A stretch of DNA of 64,000 nt, from NCBI RefSeq assembly GCF_900094555.1, contig NZ_FMAC01000015.1:1-64000 (forward strand), read 5' to 3'. Under the pieces are notes generated by a model. The model was given only the letters and a program-made list of their open reading frames with translations. It searched no databases and had not been told where the DNA came from. Source of the stretch: Martinezella hainanensis (lineage in GTDB: Bacteria > Pseudomonadota > Alphaproteobacteria > Rhizobiales > Rhizobiaceae). The number at the start of each line of letters is the position of its first letter. The stretch's first letter is position 1. Of this stretch, positions 53,765 through 62,814 are shown one piece after another. A program made the translations under genes and the position numbers.

Positions 53765-54631
53765 ATGAAAGCTAAATCGAAAACTATCGAATTCGCCTTG
53801 GCGGCCGCAACATTCCTTGCGGCCAGCAACTCCATGGCAGAAACAACCCTTGAGAGGGCGCGTGCAACGGGATCGATCACAATCGGAATTTCCACAGAAG
53901 TTCCATTCAGCTTTATTGAAGCCGGACAACCCGCCGGGGCTGACGTGGTAGTATTCAAGCACGTGGCATCGAAACTGGGGATCCATGAGGTCCGCGCTGT
54001 GCTCTCTGAGTTCTCATCGCTGATCCCGGGTCTTCAAGCGGACCGTTTCGATGTCATCGTGGCTGGGATGTACGTCAAACCAAACCGTTGCACGCAGGTC
54101 CTTTTCACTACGCCTATGCACGCGCAGGGCGACGCGGTTGTTACGCTCAGCGGGAATTCCAAAGGCATCACAAGCTATAAATCCATCGCGGCTGATCCCA
54201 CCATCAAGATTGGCTATATTGCAGGTGGAACGGGTGTCGGTGCGAACCTCACGGCATCTGGCATATCTCCAGGGCAAATCTCGACATACCAGGATAATCT
54301 GGCAGGCGTTGCCGCGCTTAAGGCCGGTCGCATAAACGCCTACGCCAGCACCTCAGTCATCGTTCAGACACTCCTCAATAAACTGAACGATCCTACTGTT
54401 GAACGTGTTCGGCCCTTCGAGCAGCCTCTAGTCGATGGCAAGACTGTTGTCGGCTTTGGTGCCTTTGCTGTGCGGAAGGGCGACGAGGATCTCCGCGACG
54501 CGCTTAATGTGGAACTGAAGAAATACCTTGGAACACCCGAACACTTGAATGCCGTGGGTCCTTTTAATCTCAGTAGCGACGAGATAGTGCCCGCACTTGC
54601 TGCCGAGACCGATCGCCTCTGCAGCGAGTGA
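53765..54631 (+). CDS. Polar amino-acid ABC transporter binding protein (EhuB-like, 288 aa)
   Basis: Signal peptide (residues 1-25, FALAAATFLAASNSMA). ETTLERARATGSITIGISTE is the typical N-terminal lobe opening. GLQADRFDVIVAGMYVKPNR and GVAALKAGRINAYASTSVIV match the EhuB branch of SBP family 3. The ligand is unknown. Its stop overlaps the start of the first permease gene (GTGA). Confidence 0.88.
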   Translation: MKAKSKTIEFALAAATFLAASNSMAETTLERARATGSITIGISTEVPFSFIEAGQPAGADVVVFKHVASKLGIHEVRAVLSEFSSLIPGLQADRFDVIVAGMYVKPNRCTQVLFTTPMHAQGDAVVTLSGNSKGITSYKSIAADPTIKIGYIAGGTGVGANLTASGISPGQISTYQDNLAGVAALKAGRINAYASTSVIVQTLLNKLNDPTVERVRPFEQPLVDGKTVVGFGAFAVRKGDEDLRDALNVELKKYLGTPEHLNAVGPFNLSSDEIVPALAAETDRLCSE

Positions 54632-55260
54632 CGGGGGTGGATTACCTGACTTCGCTCGTCGACGGCCTTGTGATCACCTTAGTGATCACAATCGCCGCCT
54701 ACGCAACCAGTATCGTCATCGCTCTGCCGGCAGGCTTGGTATCGAAGAGTGCATTACTCCGGGCATTAATCACCGTCTACGTCGAACTTTTCCGCGGTAC
54801 ATCGGCTGTCGTCCAGCTATTTTGGATCTTTTACGTCCTGCCGATTTTGGGGATCCGGATCGATCCCATTCCTGCCGCGATCGTCGCGATCGGGCTCAAT
54901 ATTGGAGCTTACAGCGTCGAAACAATAAGGGCAGCTGCGGCGACGGTCCCGAGAGGTCAACGCGAAGCCGCACAATCACTTGGACTTTCGCGTTATCAGT
55001 TAACTCTTCTAGTGACCCTTCCACAGGTCATTCGAAAAATCATCCCCATGCAGACAAACCTCTTGATCGACACCTTGAAGCTTTCGTCGATAGTATCACT
55101 AATTACGATTCAGGACCTTACGTTCAGCGCGAATACGCTTAGCCAGACCACCGGTTCGTTCTGGCTTCCGTACGCAATTGCCATGTTGTTTTATTGGCTC
55201 GTCACCCTGATCTTTTCAGCGGCCGGTAGGCGCGTTGAAGTGTTCCTCAAAGTACCGTGA
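54628..55260 (+). CDS. Polar amino-acid ABC permease (210 aa)
   Basis: GTG start overlapping the SBP stop. A HisMQ-type permease with about five spans. AAAATVPRGQREAAQSLGLS is the EAA loop that contacts the ATPase. VELFRGTSAVVQLFWIFYVL is the family's first-span signature. An ATPase partner is not encoded nearby. Confidence 0.9.
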   Translation: MTGVDYLTSLVDGLVITLVITIAAYATSIVIALPAGLVSKSALLRALITVYVELFRGTSAVVQLFWIFYVLPILGIRIDPIPAAIVAIGLNIGAYSVETIRAAAATVPRGQREAAQSLGLSRYQLTLLVTLPQVIRKIIPMQTNLLIDTLKLSSIVSLITIQDLTFSANTLSQTTGSFWLPYAIAMLFYWLVTLIFSAAGRRVEVFLKVP

Positions 55261-55268
55261 GGTGACGC

Positions 55269-55922
55269 GTGTTCGATTTCGGTTTCGCATCGGCGATAAG
55301 TGGCGAGCTTCTAAGTGCTGCGATCGTGACTTTCTGGATCACGGCAATAGCGTTTTCGATCGCCGTTATCATGGGAGCCCTAGCGACCCTTTTAATCCGG
55401 AGCAACTCTCGAGCGCTAGCTTTGCCCTACGGCGTCGCATCCAGCTTCTTCAGAGGCACCCCGCTCCTAACACAAATTCTCTTTGTGTACTTTGTTTTGC
55501 CCGAGATTGGTCTCTCACTTAGCCCGGCGGTTACGGGTATCGTGGTCTTGTCAGTCCACTACAGCTTCTTTCTTGCAGAAGTTTACCGCGCCCTTCTCGA
55601 TGCTATCCCGCGTGGGCAGTGGGAGGCTTCAGCAGCTTTAGGGTTGTCACGGTCGAAGGCCTTTTTCTTCGTAATCTTTCCGCAAGTTCGAAAAAACGGT
55701 GTCGCTCCAGTAGGAAATTACCTTCTGTCGATGTTTAAGGAGACCCCATTGTTGGCGACGATCTCCGTTACCGAGCTCATGTTCACCGCGAAATATGTCG
55801 GATCAGAGTACTTCCGGTACATCGAGCCACTGACGATCGCGGGTGCCATATACCTGGCGATGTCCCTGCCGTTTGCTATTGCCATTCGAGCTTATGAACG
55901 AAAAGGAGTTGTACCGCGATGA
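55269..55922 (+). CDS. Polar amino-acid ABC permease (217 aa)
   Basis: GTG start nine bases after the first permease. FFRGTPLLTQILFVYFVLPE and ALLDAIPRGQWEASAALGLS (EAA loop) identify the second half of the HisMQ pair. The stop overlaps the M24 start (ATGA). No EhuA-type ATPase follows. Confidence 0.9.
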   Translation: MFDFGFASAISGELLSAAIVTFWITAIAFSIAVIMGALATLLIRSNSRALALPYGVASSFFRGTPLLTQILFVYFVLPEIGLSLSPAVTGIVVLSVHYSFFLAEVYRALLDAIPRGQWEASAALGLSRSKAFFFVIFPQVRKNGVAPVGNYLLSMFKETPLLATISVTELMFTAKYVGSEYFRYIEPLTIAGAIYLAMSLPFAIAIRAYERKGVVPR

Positions 55923-57085
55923 AGCCCTTAACGAATTTTACAAAGGCCGAACTCGACGGTCGGATAGAGCTCCTTCGAAGGGAGATGCTCGACGCCGAAG
56001 TCGATGCCGTGATACTGGCTTCAGCACCAAACGTCGGTTATTTCACAGACCTAAACGACCAATTCCCATGGGCGGTGACGTCTAGGGCAGCCTTTATCAT
56101 GATTTCGCTCGGGGGCACCATGTCGGTTTTCCTGCCTGAAGTGATGCAAACCCTGTGGCGTGAAGACAAACCTGATGCCACCATTGTCTCGTGGCCATCA
56201 CCTCGACCAGGTGACGAAGGAATCACCGAACTAGCTGCGGCGATTAACCGGCTACCTTCGCGATTCGGGAAGATTGGCTTTGAGATCGGGCCTGAGTCGC
56301 GCTTACAGATGACCATTTCGGATTGGACACGGCTTATTTCCATGACGCCATCCTTCCAGCGAGTTGATTGTTCGTCTATTTGCATGAACGTACGAATGTG
56401 CAAGTCCGAAGCGGAGGTCGCACGCATTATCGCCGCAGGAGAGATTTTCGGAAACGCCCTTCAAGCTTTGAAGGTAGGCCACGTCGAGGGGGTGAGCGAA
56501 AGGGCTCTAGCGGGAAAAGTTTTAAGCAAGGCGATGGACCTCGGAGCAGATAACGAAAACTTTTTGGCATTTGGATCGGGGCCTGGCGGATACCACAGCG
56601 TGGTTGCAAGCCCAGGCATCCGGGAACTCAAAACCGGAGATTTGTTCACAATAGACGCAGGTATCCGGTACTCGAGCTATTACTGCGACTTCAATCGAAA
56701 CTTCGCTGTCGGCAAGGCCACAGATCATATTCTTCGCGCGTATGATGCGCTCATAGAGGCCGTTGAGGCTGGCGTTAATGCATGCCGTCCGGGCAACACA
56801 GCGAGAGACGTTTACGCAGCGCAGGCAAATGCTCTTTTTGCTCGAGGATTTGAGGGCGGAAAGCTAGGCCGGTTCGGTCACGGTCTCGGTCGCCAGATCA
56901 CGGAACCGCCGTCGAACGCTGCAACCGATCAAACCATCCTTCGGGAAGGAATGATATTGGCGATCGAGCCTGCCGTAATGCTTCCTGGCGGTGCCCTCAT
57001 GGTACATGAAGAGAATGCGCTGGTGTCGGCTGATGGCCCACGTTACCTCTCTCCCCTTGCGCCGGCGGATTTGCCTATACTTTGA
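55919..57085 (+). CDS. M24-family metallopeptidase (Xaa-Pro peptidase / DoeA-like, 388 aa)
   Basis: Creatinase-like N-terminal half, then the pita-bread fold: LFTIDAGIRYSSYYCDFNRN gives two Asp ligands, FGHGLGRQITEPP the His, MILAIEPAVMLP the Glu, and MVHEENALVS the final Glu. The family includes prolidases, creatinase and ectoine hydrolase. EhuB-C-D association suggests ectoine-type or dipeptide substrate, but the other ectoine genes are absent. It is coupled to the permease. Confidence 0.87.
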   Translation: MKPLTNFTKAELDGRIELLRREMLDAEVDAVILASAPNVGYFTDLNDQFPWAVTSRAAFIMISLGGTMSVFLPEVMQTLWREDKPDATIVSWPSPRPGDEGITELAAAINRLPSRFGKIGFEIGPESRLQMTISDWTRLISMTPSFQRVDCSSICMNVRMCKSEAEVARIIAAGEIFGNALQALKVGHVEGVSERALAGKVLSKAMDLGADNENFLAFGSGPGGYHSVVASPGIRELKTGDLFTIDAGIRYSSYYCDFNRNFAVGKATDHILRAYDALIEAVEAGVNACRPGNTARDVYAAQANALFARGFEGGKLGRFGHGLGRQITEPPSNAATDQTILREGMILAIEPAVMLPGGALMVHEENALVSADGPRYLSPLAPADLPIL

Positions 57086-57572
57086 TAAGGGCTCCAACTT
57101 GCGCTCACCGAAACTGACTTCGCGACGTTAGGTTGAAACGATCAACCCGAACGTTTTACCTAGGTTGCGGCATTCAGATTATATCCTCTTGCCGCACGGC
57201 AAGCCTTCGTTTCAGCTCGCGAAGCTTCCGCATTTCTTGATGTCGCGACCCTATGAACACCGCCTGCGATCGAGGGTTGGAACGCGATAGTCGATTAGGA
57301 GCGCTATCCTGGCAGAGGCGATTGCTTAGATCGTCGGAGCGTCATCGACCCCGGTGGAGGAGTTTCTGGCGCAGCTGGTCCGAAAAAACAAGTTTGGCCT
57401 CCATTTAACGGACGAGCCTATCATGCTCCACCGGGTCTCGACGTCATCCGGAACGTCGATAATAAGCCGGCACCAAAAAGCAGGCTCAGGCCTACGGAGC
57501 ATAGATTCTCTCAGCGGCCACTTAGGCATAGCAGGCAAATCCTTAATTGGACATCGAACAGGGCACTAGTGC
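57086..57572. other. Gap between the amino-acid island and the right-hand island
   Basis: Almost 490 bases with no convincing gene. Short frames overlap on both strands near 57326-57569 without ribosome sites; a minus-strand segment (FWCRLIIDVPDDVETRWSM) looks protein-like and may be debris. It could hold an integration boundary, but no repeat was recognised. Confidence 0.35.
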
Positions 57573-58847
57573 ATGCAAATGACGCGATCCGAGCTTTATG
57601 AGCGCGTAAGCGCGTCCCCGCTCAGCAAGCTTGCCGATGAATTTGGTGTTTCCGGTACGGTCTTGGCTGCATTGTGCAAGAAACATCAGGTCCCCTACCC
57701 TGGCTCTGGATACTGGACACGTAAATCACTCGGCATCGAAGCGGAACTCCCTGCCCTGCCGCAAGCTCCTGACGAAGTGATCGAGATCATTCGAGCGCGT
57801 CCGAAAGCACGACAACCGAGGCCACCCAAAGATCCCGCCGCAAAGGACAAAACCACCAAGAAAAATCGCATCGAACATCATCCACTGCTGTTCGGTGTCG
57901 AGGGCCATTTGCGGAAGTCGAGAGAGGTGAAGGATGGCGAGTTCCTGCGGCCCTATAAGCGACTTCTCCCCGATGTTATCTGCTCTGAGCCCGCCCTGCC
58001 CAGGGCACTTCGTATCGTGAACGCCCTCTACCTTGCGCTGCATGAGCGAGGCTATCGCGTTCACATCGCCCCACACGGCGATGATATCGCTCGTATTCGA
58101 GTGCCGGAGCAAGAAATCGAACTCAAGGACCGAAAGTACGGGCGCTACTACTCAAGCGGGATTTGGGGTCCGGACCGACCGACTATCTTCTATATCGACA
58201 GTGTTCCGATAGGTCTGGCAGTCACCGAAATGACTGAAAGGGTGACGATGCGATATGTCAACGGCGACTACTATCGTGAAGATAGCAAGCTCGTCCGCTC
58301 GATGAAGTCATGGCAGATGACCCATTCATGGACGACCGAACAGGACATGCCCTCCGGGCGCCTGCGGATAATTGCCTACTCCCCCAAGAGGGGTGTTGAA
58401 TGGTCCGCTCGCTGGCAGGACACGTTAAATGAGCCTCTCGAGAAGGCCATCTCGACGATTGTCGAGACACTGCAAGGCTCGCATGATCACATTTTGGAGC
58501 TGATGATTGCGAAAGATGTAGCCGAAGCCAAGAGGAAGAAGGAACGGGAGGAGGAATGGGAACGCTACGAGAGACGGGAGGATGCCAGGAGGGTCGCTCA
58601 GGCTCTCGCAGACAGCCAACAGCAACTCGCGGAAACCATTGAGAAATGGGGGAAAGCGATGGTTGTCGAACGCTTCTTCACCGATGCGGAGGAACAGCTA
58701 ACCAAGCTCGATGACGAGCGTCGTCGCCACTTGCAGCAACGGCTGAATATGGCGAGGGCCATGGTAGGCAGCATCGATCCGCTGGACTTCATCGAGAATT
58801 GGCGAGCACCCGATGAAAGATACCGATCAAAGTATCAGAAGGAATAG
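57573..58847 (+). CDS. HTH/GYW-module protein, long (424 aa)
   Basis: The first 50 residues form a helix-turn-helix module: RSELYERVSASPLSKLADEF, then GVSGTVLAALCKKHQVPYPG, ending SGYWTRK. I recall this module (ending P-P-x-G-Y-W) at the N-terminus of uncharacterised proteins. The middle is mixed (GYRVHIAPHGDDIARIRVPE). The last 120 residues include a charged coiled coil (EAKRKKEREEEWERYERRED). No catalytic motif is recognised. Starts at 57573 and 57579 lack a ribosome site. The next gene carries the same module. Confidence 0.7.
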   Translation: MQMTRSELYERVSASPLSKLADEFGVSGTVLAALCKKHQVPYPGSGYWTRKSLGIEAELPALPQAPDEVIEIIRARPKARQPRPPKDPAAKDKTTKKNRIEHHPLLFGVEGHLRKSREVKDGEFLRPYKRLLPDVICSEPALPRALRIVNALYLALHERGYRVHIAPHGDDIARIRVPEQEIELKDRKYGRYYSSGIWGPDRPTIFYIDSVPIGLAVTEMTERVTMRYVNGDYYREDSKLVRSMKSWQMTHSWTTEQDMPSGRLRIIAYSPKRGVEWSARWQDTLNEPLEKAISTIVETLQGSHDHILELMIAKDVAEAKRKKEREEEWERYERREDARRVAQALADSQQQLAETIEKWGKAMVVERFFTDAEEQLTKLDDERRRHLQQRLNMARAMVGSIDPLDFIENWRAPDERYRSKYQKE

Positions 58848-58915
58848 CAGCGCATGCTAGAAGGTCATCTCCTATCAGCTTGGTGCGGGCACTCGCCTAG
58901 CAAAGGCACCTGAAG

Positions 58916-60280
58916 ATGCCACAACGGAAGCTTTCCAGGGAGGAACTATTCGCGCTCCTATGGGAGAAACCGACCAGTGAGATCGCCAGCGAACTTGGCT
59001 TGTCGGATGTTGCCATAGGAAAGCTTTGCACGAAGTTGCAGGTCCCTAAGCCACCACGGGGATATTGAGCACGTATGCAGGCCGGACAACGACCTCGCAA
59101 ACCGAGCCTGGTGGCCTTTCGCGAGGAACTTGAAGCGAAACGGCGTGACGAACAGCGCGAGAGATCAGCGGAGTCACTTTCGAAACTGCAACGCCAATTC
59201 CTTGAACATGCCCTGGCTGAGATCAACAGCAAATCCAGCGGTACCGCTCCACTAGGCCCGAGGCCGCTCGTAGATATCAATCTCGATATCGCGGCGCAGG
59301 CTCTCGTGATTATCCAAGGCAGGGCTCAAGCGTGGGTGGAAGAAGGCCGCATCGCCACACGGTGGGGACCTTCCGTTCGCAATACCGTCGGCCGGTTGAT
59401 CGAACGATTGCTGCCGCTCGCGAGGGAGCAACTCCTTGTGTTCGAGACCGAAAGCAAACGGACCTCTTTCCGGGCGGACGGACCGGTGATTTTCATTCGC
59501 CTGACCAAGCAATTGCAGGAGAGGATCGCCGGACTAGCCAATATTGTCCGAGATCAGGAGTTGCAGCATGTCGTCATGCCACTCATTGCGGCCGATCATG
59601 CTTGGTCCACGCACCACCTCTACTCGCCGGAATCTCAACTGTTTCTCGACAGTTGGCTTTGTATTTCGGCCGGCGAGATTTGGGTCGAGTGGAACCGGAA
59701 GTCTTGGCGCGAGGACGATCCGCCGGAGCGACATGCCACCAACCGCATGCGGCTCCGCGACGTGATGCCGGTCGATTTCCTGTCGTCTTCGGACAAGACG
59801 CTTTCACCGGTGATCTCCAGCGTGGCAATTAAGCCCTACGCCGATCGCCTTCGCGCCCTGCAAGAGGCGGAACGGGTTCACGAAATGATGAGCACTGCCG
59901 CTTACGCTATGCAGAAGGAGGTCCCGGGAGAGTTTCTCTCCGTAGTGGACCGATTGTGGTTTGGGGACGAACGTCCCTTCCAAGCGGCACGCGATGCTTT
60001 TCGGCATGTCGAAACAGAGCTTGAACGATGGGAAACCGAGCTTGAGGCGGAACGATCAGCGCTCGCTCGATCAATTCTCGGGATCGTGTCGGGGGACATC
60101 GTGACGTCTGAGAGCCGTGGCAAGGTATTGCGGCTTTCTGTTACGAGCGTAACCCTTTACTCGGGCGAAAGTAGCGTCAGCTTCGTCGTGTCCGGAATTC
60201 GCTTCCGAAAAGACGGAACGCTCGGCAAACTGCATGAGACGTTGAATTTATCCTTTGCTGACGAAAAGCGACCTCGATAG
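58916..60280 (+). pseudogene. HTH/GYW-module protein interrupted by TGA at the conserved Trp
   Basis: ATG at 58916 opens MPQRKLSREELFALLWEKPT, then SEIASELGLSDVAIGKLCTK, then QVPKPPRGY followed by TGA at 59066-59068. The same frame continues ARMQAGQRPRKPSL and stays open to 60280. In the module, Trp (TGG) stands exactly here, so TGG to TGA is the simplest event. Translation could restart at ATG 59075, giving 401 residues without the HTH. The rest has LQERIAGLANIVRDQELQHV and a charged C-terminal helix (FRHVETELERWETELEAERS). Confidence 0.7.
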
Positions 60281-60353
60281 CGAAGGCGGCGGAATGTTTG
60301 GTAGAGGTTTCTCACATTGGTTTATCCGACGGTCGCTCCCTAAGCAGGCGAAG

Positions 60354-60578
60354 TCACCCCATCAGGCGCATCAGAGCAGACTTAAGCTCATCTACGGTCA
60401 TAGCTTTCACCTTTTGCGGCGAATAGACGATTTTACCGCCCAAGATCATGACTGCTGAGGGTAAATCGGGATCGCTCTCCAAAGACAGCGATAGCAAATA
60501 TCCGGCCTCATCCCTGTCATTGAAAAGCATGATTAGGCATGCGGCCGTTACGGCTGCCCTGATCGGATCGGAGACCAT
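60354..60578 (-). CDS. Small hypothetical protein (74 aa)
   Basis: ATG at 60578 with a strong ribosome site (AGGAGGTATA). Starts MVSDPIRAAVTAACLIMLFN, then MILGGKIVYSPQKVKAMTVD, ending LKSALMRLMG. It is a small alpha/beta protein without a known family. It is divergent from the dpd operon across a 203-base gap, which holds two CTGCAGTTT direct repeats (near 60650-60690). Confidence 0.65.
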   Translation of the reverse strand: MVSDPIRAAVTAACLIMLFNDRDEAGYLLSLSLESDPDLPSAVMILGGKIVYSPQKVKAMTVDELKSALMRLMG

Positions 60579-60781
60579 TATACCTCCTATGGCTCAGTGC
60601 ACTTCGCAGATTGGCTGCGCTGTGAAACTGCGATAGACCGCGGCGTCAGGCTGCAGTTTTCTGGGGAGCCCTCACGCTGCCCTGCAGTTTCTATATTGAC
60701 CAAAATGGTGCGGCGCAGTTATTTGAGAGGTGCGATTTTGGTTGCGCCAGTAACCGGGCAGCAACTGTAGAGACGACCATT

Positions 60782-61696
60782 ATGACCGTAATCCTGACCG
60801 CCTGCACCCAGAGAAAGCGGGTTACCCACAATACCTTACTTTGTGCGCACGATCTCTCCGGTGGGACGCTGTCAGACGTGGCTGCAGCCTGGCGCGAGCG
60901 CATCAGTCGGGTTGAAGTCGTTTGCAAGGCGAAAGATCTGTACTGCGGCCGATCGTTTTTTGAGGCTCTCAAAGCCGCTCAGCGCGCGCAGGGCGACCTC
61001 TATATCGTTTCAGCGGGGCTGGGTCTTGTTTCCGGCAATGATGAGGTGCCTGCCTACAACCTCACCGTTTCAAAGGGCACGAACGATTGTGTCATGGGTA
61101 AACTCGAGCGCGGGGTTTCGGAAGCAGACTGGTGGGAAGCGCTAGGGGGCAGCAAGGCGCTCCTGGAGGTGATTGAAAAGGAGCCGCGGATCGTCGTCGT
61201 CGGCCTCCCCTCACCCTATCTCCGTATGATCGCGCCAACCTTGGCCCGCCTGTCGAGCGACGTCCTGCACAAGCTAAGGATCGTAGGTGGGCGCGATGTT
61301 CCCGATCTTGACCCGCGAATCGAAGCCTTCCGACTGCCCTATGACGATCGGTTGGATGGACCCGAAAGCTCCTTGCCCGGTACGAAGGCCGATTTCGCAT
61401 CTCGTGCGGCACGACACTTCGTTGAAGAGATTTTAGTCAACGCTCCACTCGCATCGATCGATGTCCACCGAAGCCTTGCCGAGGCGTCGATGTCGACGTG
61501 GGGGCGCCCTGTTGCCAAGGTCGGCACCAGGGTTTCAGACGCTGACCTCAAATCCATCGTCCGGACCAACTGGACGCGTGCCGAAGGACGCTCCACCAAG
61601 CTTTTGCGAATATTGCGCGATGAACTGAACGTCGCTTGCGAGCAGAAGCGCTTTTCAAAGCTTGTGGCAGATATCCGGGGGGAGAAAGTAACATGA
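60782..61696 (+). CDS. DUF6884-like protein at the dpdC position (304 aa)
   Basis: Residues 1-110 read TVILTACTQRKRVTHNTLLC, then KAKDLYCGRSFFEALKAAQR and YIVSAGLGLVSGNDEVPAYN, the DUF6884/YaaA-like pattern (Cys near the N-terminus, DLY, S-A-x-G-L-V). A second, less known half follows. It is the first gene of a coupled three-gene operon with DpdB and DpdA. In studied dpd clusters DpdC acts after base insertion to convert the inserted preQ0 base; assignment as DpdC is by position and is tentative. Confidence 0.65.
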   Translation: MTVILTACTQRKRVTHNTLLCAHDLSGGTLSDVAAAWRERISRVEVVCKAKDLYCGRSFFEALKAAQRAQGDLYIVSAGLGLVSGNDEVPAYNLTVSKGTNDCVMGKLERGVSEADWWEALGGSKALLEVIEKEPRIVVVGLPSPYLRMIAPTLARLSSDVLHKLRIVGGRDVPDLDPRIEAFRLPYDDRLDGPESSLPGTKADFASRAARHFVEEILVNAPLASIDVHRSLAEASMSTWGRPVAKVGTRVSDADLKSIVRTNWTRAEGRSTKLLRILRDELNVACEQKRFSKLVADIRGEKVT

Positions 61697-62814
61697 GCGC
61701 TGATCCAAGCAATCTCATGGTCCGCGCAGTTAAGACCCAGCAGGGCGACGGGGTCGACGTATATGCGTTCTTCCTACACGGCTCGGATCTCACGCGGATC
61801 GCCGATATCAGTCGGATTCACCGCGACGAGAAAGACCTAATAGGGTTTCAGCGCAAAGAGATCCGTAGCCACGTCAACGCGATCGTGGAGTTCCTGGATA
61901 GTGGCCCTGTGCTGTTTCCAAACGCCATCACGCTGGCCTTATCGTCCGACGTCACGTTTGATGTGTCGCGGGGGCCGAAGCCAAACGGCCTGACAGAGGT
62001 CGGCCAATCGGGCACCCTCAACATTCCCGTACGCAAGGATGGAGAAAGAGCTGCCTGGATTGTCGACGGCCAGCAAAGATCGCTTGCGCTCGCAAAAGCC
62101 AAGGATAGCCGGTTCCCTGTTCCGGTCGTCGGTTTCGTGTCGCAAGATGTGCAGGTCCATCGCGAACAATTCATCCTGGTCAACAAGGTCAAGGCGCTCG
62201 ATGTCCGCCTGATCAACGAACTGCTGCCGGCCGTCGGCACGCTATTGCCCAAAGACCTAGCTGCAAATCGTCTGCCAAGCGAGTTGTGCAACCTTCTAAA
62301 CAGACAGCAAAAATCCCCGTTCCACCGTCTCATCCGACGAGCGTCCGACACTGGCAAGGAACAGAGTGTCGTGAGTGATACGGCCCTGATCGACGCTATC
62401 AAAAAGAATTTGAAAGGTCCCTATGGGGCTCTGAGCCAGTACCTTGCTTCCGAAACTTACAATCCCGATGCTATGTACGAGGCTCTCGTCCTATATTGGT
62501 CGGCCGTCCGCGATGTGTTTTCGGACGCGTGGGGCAAGCAACCGACCGAAAGCCGACTGATGCACTCGGCGGGTATCAAGGCGGTTGGCGCTTTGATGGA
62601 CCAGGTGATGTTGCGAGCAGACAGTTCGGCAACACCAGAAGCTGAAGTCAAAGAAGCGCTCCAAAGGATTGCACCTTTTTGTGCTTGGACAGAAGGAGCA
62701 TGGGAAGGCCTTGACCTGCAATGGAATGAGATACAGGGGACGCCGCAACACAACCGAATGTTGGCCGATCATTTGATGCAACTCGACCGTAAGCTATCGA
62801 GGCCGGCACGATGA
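61693..62814 (+). CDS. dpdB: DpdB-like DGQHR-domain protein (373 aa)
   Basis: ATG at 61693 overlaps the preceding stop, with GGGGGGAGAAAGTAAC upstream. AAWIVDGQQRSLALAKAK (about residue 121-138) is the DGQHR motif of the DndB/DpdB family, with Gln replacing His. Then HREQFILVNKVKALDVRLIN and a helical C-terminal half. DpdB is known to act with DpdA to insert 7-deazaguanine bases into DNA. The stop overlaps the dpdA start (ATGA). Confidence 0.88.
   Translation: MSADPSNLMVRAVKTQQGDGVDVYAFFLHGSDLTRIADISRIHRDEKDLIGFQRKEIRSHVNAIVEFLDSGPVLFPNAITLALSSDVTFDVSRGPKPNGLTEVGQSGTLNIPVRKDGERAAWIVDGQQRSLALAKAKDSRFPVPVVGFVSQDVQVHREQFILVNKVKALDVRLINELLPAVGTLLPKDLAANRLPSELCNLLNRQQKSPFHRLIRRASDTGKEQSVVSDTALIDAIKKNLKGPYGALSQYLASETYNPDAMYEALVLYWSAVRDVFSDAWGKQPTESRLMHSAGIKAVGALMDQVMLRADSSATPEAEVKEALQRIAPFCAWTEGAWEGLDLQWNEIQGTPQHNRMLADHLMQLDRKLSRPAR

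Noticed and set aside
55919..57085. Ectoine degradation cluster (ehu/doe)
   Set aside because: Binding protein, permeases and M24 peptidase resemble the set, but EhuA, the deacetylase DoeB and EutBC-like genes are missing, so the name was not used.
57326..57569. Overlapping short frames on both strands
   Set aside because: Neither strand has a start with a ribosome site or a recognisable protein.
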